DNA of 64,000 nucleotides from the NCBI RefSeq assembly GCF_918814755.1, contig NZ_CAKKNT010000003.1, positions 62,001 to 126,000 of the forward strand. The letters run 5' to 3'. How positions within the stretch are numbered: position 1 is the first letter of the stretch; every line of letters starts with the position of its first letter. The translations under genes were made by a program, and so were the position numbers. The DNA comes from Periweissella ghanensis (lineage in GTDB: Bacteria > Bacillota > Bacilli > Lactobacillales > Lactobacillaceae). This document shows, in pieces, positions 53,020-62,800 of this stretch. Below the pieces are notes generated by a model. That model was not told where the DNA came from. It worked only from the letters and a program-made list of their open reading frames with translations, and made no database searches.

Positions 53020-54912
53020 CTACTCTACTTTCTGAAATTTTTCAGTATCTTCCTTTCCACTTCTCGTCCACACTTCAGTCAATTCAACATCGTCACTGTC
53101 TGGTCGATGCTCGGCCTCTTTTGGAATTTTCACTAACGTTGGTACGGATAACGCATTCCCCGTAATGATTGCTTCCCCTTTACCAAGCATTGGAATCATC
53201 CGAAACGAAGCCCTGTCCAAGGTTGGCATTGTGTTTTCTAACATCTGTAAATCTTTATCATTCACAAGGCGGTGGATCACGTAATTGTGGACTTGTGACA
53301 AAATTGTGGGCGAAATATCAGCTGGCCTTTGCGATGACAAGGTCAAATAGAAGCCGAATTTCCGGCCTTCTTTGATAATCTCTTCAAACACCGACAAGCG
53401 ATAATCTTGCCAGTCATCCCCGACGTTGTGATGTGAACCATTTAAAATGTTGTGCGCTTCATCAATAATTAAGTGCTTCGTCATTTTGGGTTTACCACCA
53501 TTTACATCCCGTTTTTGTTCATCATAGATCATTTTCGATAATAGCATCGGAATGACTCGTTTGACTTCTTGATTTGTATTAACTAGCGAAATAACGTTTA
53601 GCGTTGTATATGGGAGTGGCTCTTCTTTTATATCGACGACCTCAACGACCTTCTCCAATGCATCAAATGCCGCTTCTATCCGCTTAAATAATGGATTAAT
53701 GTGTTCAATATTTGTTGACTTCCAAGCTGATACATGAACCTTCTGAAATTCAAGATGCATTTTAAGTTTCTGCATTTCCCCCATACCATCGAATGCATCA
53801 ATAATCTGACTTCCAATCTTATCAAATTTTAAAACTTTCATTTGATTAATTGATATCTCGGTGTTTTTATTAATATATTTGAATCCATTTACACCTTCAT
53901 ATCCCTCGGTTGATGAGTTGTATTTTAGTTTATTTAAGTTATCGAATAATTGTTCGTCAACGTATTTTTTAGCAACGTTAACCCAGTTATCAATTGAATC
54001 GGCAGTAGCATCATTTCCACTTTTCAATATTGCCTTTAATGTTCCAACTACAAATCTCGTAAAGCTTTGCCCCGTGAAATTCGATGAATTCCATAAACTT
54101 AATGCACTACGTAGAAACGGTACCTGCGTGGCTGGTCGGGCATCAAATAGAATTGCTAAGATATCGGCATCGAATAAATAAGACTGCAAAATTGGCAACT
54201 TATCACCCTTTCCACCGTTTCGCGTATTAAGCTTATATACCTTCTTATGCGCTTCTTCAATTGCAAATTGGCCCGCCGATGTGTATTCACCATTAAAATC
54301 AATCACGTAAAATTGACTACCACTGTCAATAATCCCTTGTTTGTGCTTCGTTCTAAACAGCTGAATAAATAGCCTGTGCAGCGTATTGGATTTACCACTA
54401 CCGGTATTACCAAATATCCCAATATGCGATGCAAAGAACTGATTTATCGGCAGTTCAATTTTTTGCCCTTCGAGGAGCGAGTTACCAATTTCAATTCTTG
54501 CGATGGCTTTACTAATCCCATAAATAACACCCAATTCAGCCTTGGTCGTTACCGAGACTTCATTCCCAATCATTGGCACAAACTTACTCGTGACCTCAAA
54601 TTTGCCATCACTAATAACCCCTTTGGACTTTAATTGGACAATACGGTTAATTGAGTTCGGGTTATAACGGTTATCAAATTCCTTACTCTTGATGGTATTT
54701 TGCTGGTCGATTATCTTTTCACTGACAACTGAAGCGATTATTTTTACATCATCTTGATTGATAGTTACAAACGCACCAACTTTAACACCTGAAAGCACAT
54801 CCCCGTACCACAAGTATTCGGTATCATTGGACATTTCATACATCCCAACTTGGGCGATATCACCATCTACTGCGATAATCACCCCCAGCTTTTTAGCGCT
54901 CCGACTTGTCAT
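53020..54912 (-). CDS. herA: HerA-family (DUF87) hexameric ATPase
   Basis: 630 residues from ATG 54912, overlapping SIR2 by 20 bases (GGAGAG eight bases upstream). Residues 1-150 form the HAS beta-barrel (AVDGDIAQVGMYEM, KVGAFVTI). Walker A GIFGNTGSGKSNTL near 170; Walker B KHLIIDEAHNIL near 484; SSQRPADISPTILSQVHNYV holds the sensor/arginine region of HerA-FtsK translocases. Overlap with a SIR2 gene identifies the SIR2-HerA anti-phage module, in which HerA forms the ring that controls SIR2 NADase activity. Confidence 0.9.
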   Translation of the reverse strand: MTSRSAKKLGVIIAVDGDIAQVGMYEMSNDTEYLWYGDVLSGVKVGAFVTINQDDVKIIASVVSEKIIDQQNTIKSKEFDNRYNPNSINRIVQLKSKGVISDGKFEVTSKFVPMIGNEVSVTTKAELGVIYGISKAIARIEIGNSLLEGQKIELPINQFFASHIGIFGNTGSGKSNTLHRLFIQLFRTKHKQGIIDSGSQFYVIDFNGEYTSAGQFAIEEAHKKVYKLNTRNGGKGDKLPILQSYLFDADILAILFDARPATQVPFLRSALSLWNSSNFTGQSFTRFVVGTLKAILKSGNDATADSIDNWVNVAKKYVDEQLFDNLNKLKYNSSTEGYEGVNGFKYINKNTEISINQMKVLKFDKIGSQIIDAFDGMGEMQKLKMHLEFQKVHVSAWKSTNIEHINPLFKRIEAAFDALEKVVEVVDIKEEPLPYTTLNVISLVNTNQEVKRVIPMLLSKMIYDEQKRDVNGGKPKMTKHLIIDEAHNILNGSHHNVGDDWQDYRLSVFEEIIKEGRKFGFYLTLSSQRPADISPTILSQVHNYVIHRLVNDKDLQMLENTMPTLDRASFRMIPMLGKGEAIITGNALSVPTLVKIPKEAEHRPDSDDVELTEVWTRSGKEDTEKFQKVE

Positions 54913-55948
54913 TGCTATCACTCTCCACGTTATTAATACTCAATATGCTAGTTAGGGCCACTAAATCACCATCAGGCACTTTTTCAACATCTTTAGTTTC
55001 ACCATCGGTCACTTCAGCTTCAGCTTCAGTAGCTTCCGACTTAAACAAATCCTTCATCTCAATCACGAGTAGTTGCTTGGATGTCGTTACCTTACCTCTA
55101 AGGTCAATTGCACCAGCTTCATCAAAAGCCAAAATATAGACTTTTAAAAATGGATTAGCCAGTGCGTTCGTGACCATTTTTTTAATATGTTCATCACCAA
55201 AAGAAAAGCCAATAACAATCAAAATAGATGATTCATGTTCGAGTTCTTGTTGAAACAACCGTAACATGGCGTAATAGTGTTGATTTTCAAAAGTATTCTG
55301 CGATTCCAGTCCGTCTGGTTTAACAATAAATGGCTCGGCTGCTACGGATTTCATGATCTGGACTTTTTTATCATCGACTTTTTGCCAATTTATTGATCCA
55401 TGCGGCTTAACTAGCGAAATTGACGGCACTTCGCTAATATTATTTTGGAACTGGCCTCGATATGCGGTGGTTTTGTTATAGTTATAACTCTCCAAATACC
55501 GTTTGAAGTATCCGTTAGCACCATCATTAAAGACGATATGCATGTTTTCAGTTAGAATTTCATCCATCGCTTTTTCAATGAACAAGTCATAGTTAGTAGT
55601 AAAGATGTTAATCCGCTTGGGAACCTGCCGCGAATTAGAAACGTTCGTCAAATCAATGATGGTTTTAAGGAACGTTGTATAGTTAGCGAGTACATCTTTA
55701 ATGGTTTTATTGTCGTCGGTACCTGCTGGATCAGACGTATATGAATCATCTATCAAACGTTCGCTCACAGCCTTGATATCTGCTTCTAGTTGTTTATTAT
55801 TGGCATCTATTTCTTCCTTAGTTGGATTTTCGCCTTTACCTTTCATCAATTGAATTGCGGGCATTGAGCACCCTGATCCAATCAGAAAATTCAACCGCTT
55901 CTTAATTGCCATACTCTTTATTTCTTTAGCTAGTTCCGTAAATTCCAT
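54893..55948 (-). CDS. SIR2-family NADase effector of a SIR2-HerA defence module
   Basis: 351 residues. SIR2 motifs: LNFLIGSGCSMPAIQLM (NAD loop), NIFTTNYDLFIEKAMDE (catalytic-type Asn/Asp), LVKPHGSINWQKVDDK (catalytic His), LIVIGFSFGDEHIKKMVTNA. In defence proteins of this kind SIR2 destroys NAD+ on phage sensing and aborts infection. The Asp/Glu-rich C-terminus is unusual and carries the overlap with herA. First gene of its operon; promoter repeat copy B lies immediately upstream. Confidence 0.9.
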   Translation of the reverse strand: MEFTELAKEIKSMAIKKRLNFLIGSGCSMPAIQLMKGKGENPTKEEIDANNKQLEADIKAVSERLIDDSYTSDPAGTDDNKTIKDVLANYTTFLKTIIDLTNVSNSRQVPKRINIFTTNYDLFIEKAMDEILTENMHIVFNDGANGYFKRYLESYNYNKTTAYRGQFQNNISEVPSISLVKPHGSINWQKVDDKKVQIMKSVAAEPFIVKPDGLESQNTFENQHYYAMLRLFQQELEHESSILIVIGFSFGDEHIKKMVTNALANPFLKVYILAFDEAGAIDLRGKVTTSKQLLVIEMKDLFKSEATEAEAEVTDGETKDVEKVPDGDLVALTSILSINNVESDSNDKSER

Positions 55949-55970
55949 CTCGATATTCCATTCTTTTTAT

Positions 55971-56041
55971 TTTATCAATTAATAAGATACACCATTGATA
56001 AAAAATTAAAAAGGTTTAGTTTTATTAAAGACAAACTAAAG
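55971..56041 (-). repeat. Promoter-region repeat upstream of SIR2 (copy B)
   Basis: Matches 50915-50990. In this copy an inverted repeat TTTAGTTT (56015-56022) / AAACTAAA (56033-56040) is perfect and looks like an operator. Both copies precede minus-strand operons. Confidence 0.6.
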
Positions 56042-56042
56042 C

Positions 56043-56070
56043 AAAAAAGCCCACCCGTAGGCAGACTTTC
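56043..56070 (-). terminator. Terminator of the AbiH operon
   Basis: Minus strand AGTCTGCC-TACG-GGTGGGCT then T6, starting right after the AbiH stop. Same design as 9797-9822 and 59839-59866. Confidence 0.8.
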
Positions 56071-56072
56071 TA

Positions 56073-57143
56073 TCAAACTGTATCAAATTTTAAATTACCA
56101 ATATTTGACTCTTCTTCCGAAAACAGAGCAATTAAAATTCTGTTTTGAATTTCTTCAATAGTTATATTTTCTTTACCGACAAATTCTTTTAAGTCAGCGG
56201 AAGAAACAAAACATTTGTTAAATTTATTCTTTTCATCATTGATTATCTTTGACATTTTCATTGGTGAATGTCTTGGCACTTCACCGTTAACATAAACATT
56301 AACTATTAAAACAGATTTTTTGTTCATAGCTAGAGTTGCAATTATCTGTTTTCGCCACGAATTATCTGTTGGACCCAATGATGCCCCAGAAATAATAAGC
56401 ACATCACCTTCAGTTACAATTGCTTCTATCGCTTCTTGACTCTTACTTGATCTAACCATTTTATTTAGCTCTTCTTTGATTAAATACTTACCATTCATTT
56501 CATCTATTTTGTTATTTATTTGGCTACTATTGTCTAATCCAAAAATGAATGATTCATTTAAATCACCATGTGCATGAATTACACGACTAACTCCAGAAAT
56601 TTCGTATCCAGACATCAATGTACTATAACCAATTGGTTCTGTATTGATCATATTAATATTAAAATGTAAATATCTTTCCAATAAATATGTATAATTCAAG
56701 GTTACAAAATTTAACTTAATTTTTGTAACATCTTTGTCAATACTGTTGAACCTATGATTGTTAAGAATATTTTGAAATTTATCTTTATCCATATCTTGTA
56801 AATTACTATCCATATTATTAATAAACCGTACAACATTTTGCTTTCGTAACTCATCTGATAAAGTAGGAATTTCATCATTTATTTCTTTTAAATACTCTCT
56901 TAGGTCATCTTGTAACTGTTCTTTATCGTTTATTAAATCCTCAGCCGTATAGTCTTTACTTAATGATATGTTTCCTAGTTCTTCCTCAACACTCATCCAT
57001 TTGGAACGCTCTTCAATTTGGTTATACAACTCTAAAGTCTTTTTTTCTGAATTAAGCCAAGAATGAAAATCTTCATAACTTGTTTTATATCCATTAGCTA
57101 AATCAACACCATTACCAACTAAAGCCACTATATTTAACGACAT
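56073..57143 (-). CDS. abiH: AbiH-family abortive infection protein
   Basis: 356 residues. AbiH pattern: VALVGNGVDLANGYKTSYED at the N-terminus, NFVTLNYTYLLERYLHF near 150, VSRVIHAHGDLNESFIFGLD near 190, VLIISGASLGPTDNSWRKQI near 255. The order (G-N-G-x-D, N-Y-T, H-x-H-G, G-x-S-L-G-x-T-D) is reminiscent of SIR2-like Rossmann proteins. AbiH of lactococci aborts phage infection; its chemistry is not established. It follows the SMC-like ATPase by 27 bases, so here it is part of a three-gene operon and not solitary. Confidence 0.85.
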   Translation of the reverse strand: MSLNIVALVGNGVDLANGYKTSYEDFHSWLNSEKKTLELYNQIEERSKWMSVEEELGNISLSKDYTAEDLINDKEQLQDDLREYLKEINDEIPTLSDELRKQNVVRFINNMDSNLQDMDKDKFQNILNNHRFNSIDKDVTKIKLNFVTLNYTYLLERYLHFNINMINTEPIGYSTLMSGYEISGVSRVIHAHGDLNESFIFGLDNSSQINNKIDEMNGKYLIKEELNKMVRSSKSQEAIEAIVTEGDVLIISGASLGPTDNSWRKQIIATLAMNKKSVLIVNVYVNGEVPRHSPMKMSKIINDEKNKFNKCFVSSADLKEFVGKENITIEEIQNRILIALFSEEESNIGNLKFDTV

Positions 57144-57170
57144 TCCACTATTCCCTCGTCCACGTATTTA

Positions 57171-58670
57171 TTAATTCAATAAATTTGTATCTAAATTGCC
57201 AAACATCCCATTGGTTATATTTATTTGCTTACCCCATTTAAAATTATTTTTTTGATTAGTTGCAACTATGAGTTGAATACTTGGTAGTTCATTCTTAATT
57301 AGATTAAGCATTAAGTTTAAATTATCAATATCCATTTCCTGACTTGCTGGTGAATCTAAAACTATAGGCAAATAAATATTAAGTTCTTCCATAATTGCTG
57401 CGTAAATAGCCAGTCTATAACTAAATACTAATAAATTACGTTTTGTACCAGTATACTTTAAATTTTTTGTCCTTATTTTATTCTTTTCATATGAAAAATA
57501 ATTTTCTACATTTAATATATTCCCGTATTTAGTTGCTTTATTCCAAAGATCATTGTACTTACCTTGGGTCACTATAAAGCTTAATTCATCTTTTAACTTA
57601 TCTATCTCTTTAGAAAATTCTTCATATATTATGTCTAATGTTTTTATTTTTATACCTGAATAATTAATTTCATTCTTCAAATTTTCATATAATAATTCCG
57701 GATTTTCGATTTTTGTTAAATTATTATCGTGAATATCTTTTTTTGCATTAATTTCTTTTTTTTGATTATAGAGATTTTTTAAATGATTTTGATAAAACGT
57801 TTCTATATCTTTCAATTTATTGTTTTTTTCTTTGTCATAAATTAAATTTTCTCTATCTACAAGAACAATATTCCCATCATTATCATGAACTGCCATATTC
57901 AATTCATCAATAAGTTCAAAAAACTTCTCTTGTTTTTTAAGCCCACTAGCGTATAGATCAATCTTTTCTTTGGTCTTTTTTATCTCAAAATTAATCATTG
58001 TTAATTTGTTATTTAGTGAATCTATTTCTTCGTCAACATGGTCCACTTCATAATCATTATTAAAAATAATAATTGCTTCTTTTAATTTTTGAACACTTTT
58101 TTTCTTATTTTCGAATTGTTCTTTTTTATGTATTATTTTTTTATAATCTAACCCCTGTAAAGCACATAATATATTATCAATTTGTAACGAGTAATTCTTT
58201 TCTTTACCTTTTAGTTTTTGAACTACTTTACCTCTATTCCACACTCTTAATCCTATATCTTGATCAAAATAAAAAGCTCCAATTAACTGTTCTAACAGGA
58301 TTTTGTTAGTTGACTTTGTTAATTGTTGCAAAACATCAAGCTCTTGATCTGGTAAATTGTATTTTGTGATTGTTTCAATATTTCCAAACTCAGTAATATA
58401 AATGACATTACCCAATCTATTTATTTTATATAATAATTTATTATTATCACAAATTCCTAACTCTACATTTGTGTTATCTTCTTCGAATGCATCTGTTAAA
58501 GATACATCAAATCCTAATCCCCAAATTAAAAATCTTATAAATGATGTTTTACCTCTTGTATTATGTCCATTCGAAGTAATCAAGTTGCTCTTTTTATCTA
58601 ATGTATATTTTATTTCTTCAAATCCTGCTGTAGCATCTAAATACTTAACCCACACCTTTAATTTCCTCAC
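57171..58670 (-). CDS. SMC/Rad50-like ATPase (Lamassu LmuB / ABC-3C type)
   Basis: 499 residues. N-terminal P-loop region with NGHNTRGKTSFIRFLIWGLG (GxxxxGKT/S); about 180-360 predicted coiled coil rich in Lys/Glu/Asn (EEIDSLNNKLTMINFEIKKT); the second ATPase half with TGTKRNLLVFSYRLAIYAAI (signature-like) and LPIVLDSPASQEMD (Walker B). This is the compact SMC-type ATPase of the ABC-three-component/Lamassu defence families (DUF2326-like), which sense phage DNA structures and release a nuclease effector. It overlaps the upstream nuclease-like gene by 26 bases and is followed by abiH. Confidence 0.75.
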   Translation of the reverse strand: MRKLKVWVKYLDATAGFEEIKYTLDKKSNLITSNGHNTRGKTSFIRFLIWGLGFDVSLTDAFEEDNTNVELGICDNNKLLYKINRLGNVIYITEFGNIETITKYNLPDQELDVLQQLTKSTNKILLEQLIGAFYFDQDIGLRVWNRGKVVQKLKGKEKNYSLQIDNILCALQGLDYKKIIHKKEQFENKKKSVQKLKEAIIIFNNDYEVDHVDEEIDSLNNKLTMINFEIKKTKEKIDLYASGLKKQEKFFELIDELNMAVHDNDGNIVLVDRENLIYDKEKNNKLKDIETFYQNHLKNLYNQKKEINAKKDIHDNNLTKIENPELLYENLKNEINYSGIKIKTLDIIYEEFSKEIDKLKDELSFIVTQGKYNDLWNKATKYGNILNVENYFSYEKNKIRTKNLKYTGTKRNLLVFSYRLAIYAAIMEELNIYLPIVLDSPASQEMDIDNLNLMLNLIKNELPSIQLIVATNQKNNFKWGKQINITNGMFGNLDTNLLN

Positions 58671-59721
58671 TATCTAGATAATTTATTAGCTCTATATTTT
58701 CAAGCCAATTTTGCAAAGCATATTTTGTAAGATCTATAATTTGTTGGTCTCTAAGATCATCCATTAAAAAAAACGACTTATATTCTTCGTACTTTTCTTC
58801 AATAAATTCATCAACTTTACTTTGCTTATATTGAAATTGATCTATTTCTGCTAAGTTAAAAAACATTAAAGCATCAGTCATTATTTTATTTTCAAATTCT
58901 TGTCCAAGAATGCCACTATTTAAAACGTCTTGAAATAAGCTTGAAATGTACAAAAATTTACTTCTTGTCATTTCAGTATTATTACTATCAGTAACAACAT
59001 GTATAGTATATATTGATCGTAAAAAATCTTTTTTCTCTACTCGTAATTTACTATGCGTTGCATTATCAAAGCATATACCTTTCCAATGATCCATTAATAA
59101 CTTTGCATCAATATCATTAAGCTTATTTACTCTAAGAAATCTTTCAATTAATACTACTACCTTAGAATATTTTCTAGTAATATCTTCAAAATTAGTAAAA
59201 CTATTATTCATAATTTTTAATTTATCAAGAAATTCTACAAATATTGGACTATCCATGACTATATCATTTCTATTTTCAATAACCCACTTACCTTGCTTCA
59301 AATTATTGTACACAGTCTCTTTTTGAATATTCGTTAGTTCATTACCTGATATTTTACCTTCAAAACCTTCACCAAAGTTTTCTCGTACTGCCTTTCCTTT
59401 ACCTAATGGATATGTATAATTTACAGCGTAAATTAACTCATCAATTTATACTTCTTTTTCAACATAATTCTGAAAAAGTGAATCCATGGCACTTTCTAAT
59501 TTTTCTTTCCATCCAGTAATTCCGCTAGTAACATCTTGTCCAGAATAACCTTTTGATTGACACAATATCTTACTAGAGTCACTCATATATAATTCTACAT
59601 CTTGATCCATACCTTCTATTTCTATTTTACTTAATTTTTCTATATATTGTAGAGAAAGAATAATAGACATACATATTTGAAATTCCCACCCAAAAATTGA
59701 TCCACTTGCATTTCTCGTCAC
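58645..59721 (-). pseudogene. Nuclease-like effector of the SMC module, interrupted by in-frame TAA at codon 92
   Basis: GTG 59721 (AAAGGAAG upstream) opens a frame that stops at TAA 59446-59448, but the same frame continues without a gap (IDELIYAVNYTYPLGKGKAV, then ... to 58645), 358 codons in all. The first 90 residues have SGSIFGWEFQICMSIILSLQ, KIEIEGMDQDVELYM and ILCQSKGYSG: E...D-V-E...Q-x-K, the PD-(D/E)XK layout of DUF4297/Cap4-type nucleases fused to Lamassu LmuA. The remainder is helical (LRVEKKDFLRSIYTIHVVTD). One nonsense change therefore separates nuclease and sensor-like parts; GTG 59313 could start a nuclease-less C-terminal protein of 222 residues. True loss or sequence error are both possible. 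Confidence 0.75.
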
Positions 59722-59838
59722 AACTATAACTTCCTTTATTTATATTTAATTTATTTTATCATTTTATAACTTAAATATAAACAAACTTTATATTTACCTA
59801 TTCTAATACATCCTAATCAAATTTTACCCACTCCCTAC

Positions 59839-59866
59839 AAAAAAGGCCCACCCGCAGGCAGACCTC
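59839..59866 (-). terminator. Terminator of hsdR
   Basis: Minus strand GGTCTGCC-TGCG-GGTGGGCC then T6, 12 bases after the stop. Confidence 0.8.
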
Positions 59867-59878
59867 ATCTCACATATT

Positions 59879-62800
59879 CTATTCTTCCATCAACGGTCCA
59901 ATCACGTTTTCGGCTAAATCCTTAACCCCATTGCGGATGGCACGTTTGTACTTCAACTTGTTAATCGTTTCGCCACTGGCTGCTTTGTACGCATCCAGGT
60001 CACCGTTATCAACAAGTTCATTGACACCCATGTTACGTTCGACATTGGGTTGATAGTTATTAACGGCATAAGCCACTTGGCTTTCATCGACCTTCATTGT
60101 ATCAGAAAAGCTATGCACGGCTTCGTCATAGCGCGCTTCAACGATGTCGTTAAGCAGCGTCAAGATGCTCTTACCACGGAATTTTTCCCGGTCCTCGAGC
60201 AATTCTTGCAGCAAGCCTTGCATAATTTCAGCCCGGACCTTGTTACCACTAGCATAGTCATTGATGTTCTTAGTAATCATCTCAACCAGCTTTTGATCAG
60301 CGACATTACCATCTTCACCAACGGCAATTAATTCTGGCTCAGCATCATCACTTGGCACAAGTTGTTGCATCAAGCTGACGATATAGTTGTAATCAATCTT
60401 ATCCGTTCTAAATGATGACAATTCATACTCAATATCAAAGACTGGTACGCCATCTTCTTCTTCGACCTTGCTCTTTAATTCGACCAGGACATTTTCATAC
60501 TTACCCTTAAAGTCTTCCACCTCGTGCATATCGACTTTGTAATCAGCCAATAAGTCCTTATCAGCAAATTCGGTATAGACTTGAATGTCGGTAATCGCCT
60601 TATCGAGTGCTTGGAAGGCCTTCGCAAATTGCTTCTTTTGCGTATCATCCAGCGCATTAACATGTTCAGGACTCGAAGCAATTGCGTGTAAGTCCGCTAA
60701 GGCGGCTTTCAAGGCCGCTTCACTCTCATCAAACGTTGGTGCCAATACTTCAGCTTCACCACCATTGGAATACAAAATCAACGCTTCTTGCACGGCCGCT
60801 TCAAATTGTCCAGGCGTCTGGAACGTCACAATCTGACCAAATGCCTTATCCTTATCAAACAACCGGTTCGTCCGTGAAAAGGCCTGAATCAACGCATGCG
60901 GCTTCATCGGCGCCCGATCGATAAACAACGTTGAAATCGCTGGGGCATCAAATCCGGTCAGCAAACGGTCCACAACAATCACAATATCTAACTGTTTGTC
61001 ACGGTTAACGTACTGACTCTTCTTACGGGCCAAGCGAGAATTAACATCATTGTTATAACCGCGTAACTCGTCCATACTAAAGCTCATATTGAACATTTCA
61101 TTGTAATCTTGCATTGACGCTTTCATCTTCGCTTGATTATCAATTGATGTCTCTTCATTTTCAGAAACCGAATACGTGACTGCAACTTTCGGGAAATCAG
61201 GCGCGACTTCGCGAATTTCTTGCTTAATCGTAAATGGTGCTTTGCCATTCCGGACCGCTTGGAACATATCGTAATACTTTTGCGCTTGGGCAATTGAGCT
61301 GGTCGTCAGGATTGCTTCATACGTATTCCCAGTTCCTCGCCCGAGTTGCAACTTACGCTTAGACTTATTAACGATTGATTCAACGACTTTCCACATGTGG
61401 TCTTCATGCAAGAACACATCCTTAGGCAGTTGGGCTTCTTTATCAGCCAATGATTGATCATCAACGCTAATTGACGAATCATAGCGCACCAATGCTTCAT
61501 CGAGGTCTTCTTCGGTAAAGGTACTCTTGTATTCGACTTGGAACCCAAGCACCGCATTATCGTGAATTGCTTCCTTAATCGTGTATTCATGCAACCGCGT
61601 GCCATATTGTTGTTCAGTTGTCCGGGCTAAATCCCCAACAGCTGCTTTGGCATTTTCGGCAAAAATGGGTGTCCCAGTAAAACCATACCAGAGGGATTGT
61701 CCAAATAACTTGGTAACTTCCTGTTGCTTAGCAGCTGAAACGGCCCGGTGACATTCATCGACAACAAAGGCAACCTTTAGTGCCCGAATCTTGGCTAACT
61801 TCTTGTCTTCCGGATGTTCATCACACCGTTTCATCAAGTGAATTAGCTTTTGAATTGTTGCCACAACTACTGTGCGATTATCGCTAGTTAACTTCTTAAC
61901 CAAGTCATTAACGTTATCGATTTTATCAATATCAATGCCATCATTTTCAGCATAGGCGGTAAATGAACTCGTCGTTTGTTGGTCCAAGTCCACCCGGTCA
62001 ACGATAAAAATCGTCTTGTCTAATGATGGAATCTGGAGTAAGTTGCGGGCCACTTTATAAGCCGTCAACGTCTTACCTGATCCCGTCGTATGCCAGACAT
62101 AACCAGATTCTTGCCGCCGGGAAGCAGCTTTAACCGCTTCAATCGCGTGAATCTGGTATGGTCGTAACATGATTAGGCTCTTACTGTTACTATCCAAGAC
62201 TGTGTATTGGGTAACCATCTTGTGGGCTTGTGGAATTGATAAGACTTGCTGGGCGAAATCCAAATAGTCCGTTACCGGCGTGTTATTAACGTCACTCCAG
62301 CCTGATAAGAACTTCTCATTTAGCTTGTCACCTTGAGCACTGGCGATATACTTCGTGTCGGCTCCATTCGTCACAACAAACATCTGCACAGCGGAGAAAA
62401 TGCCCGTGAACTTATCTTCAATCAAGTACTTCTTAATCTGATTAAAGGCCTTGCTAAATGGTTCCGCCTTACTTTTTAATTCAATTTGAATTAATGGTAG
62501 TCCATTGATTAATAACGTCACGTCAAAGCGACGATCTTGTTCAATTCCCACTTGCCGAGGCACTTTGACTTGGTGGACAACTTCATAAGAAGACATCCCC
62601 CCGGCCACATCTTGGCGATTTAAAACATGTAAACGAGCGGTGCCAAGATCAGCATTATCACGTTGGACATCAATCTTGGCAATCCCATTTTCACCAGCTA
62701 ACCACTTAGCGGCTTCAAAGAAATTGGTGAAGTTGAGCTTATTTTGAATCTGCTTTTTTTCTTGGTCCGTTAACGGTTCATCATTTAACTTGTCAGTGTT

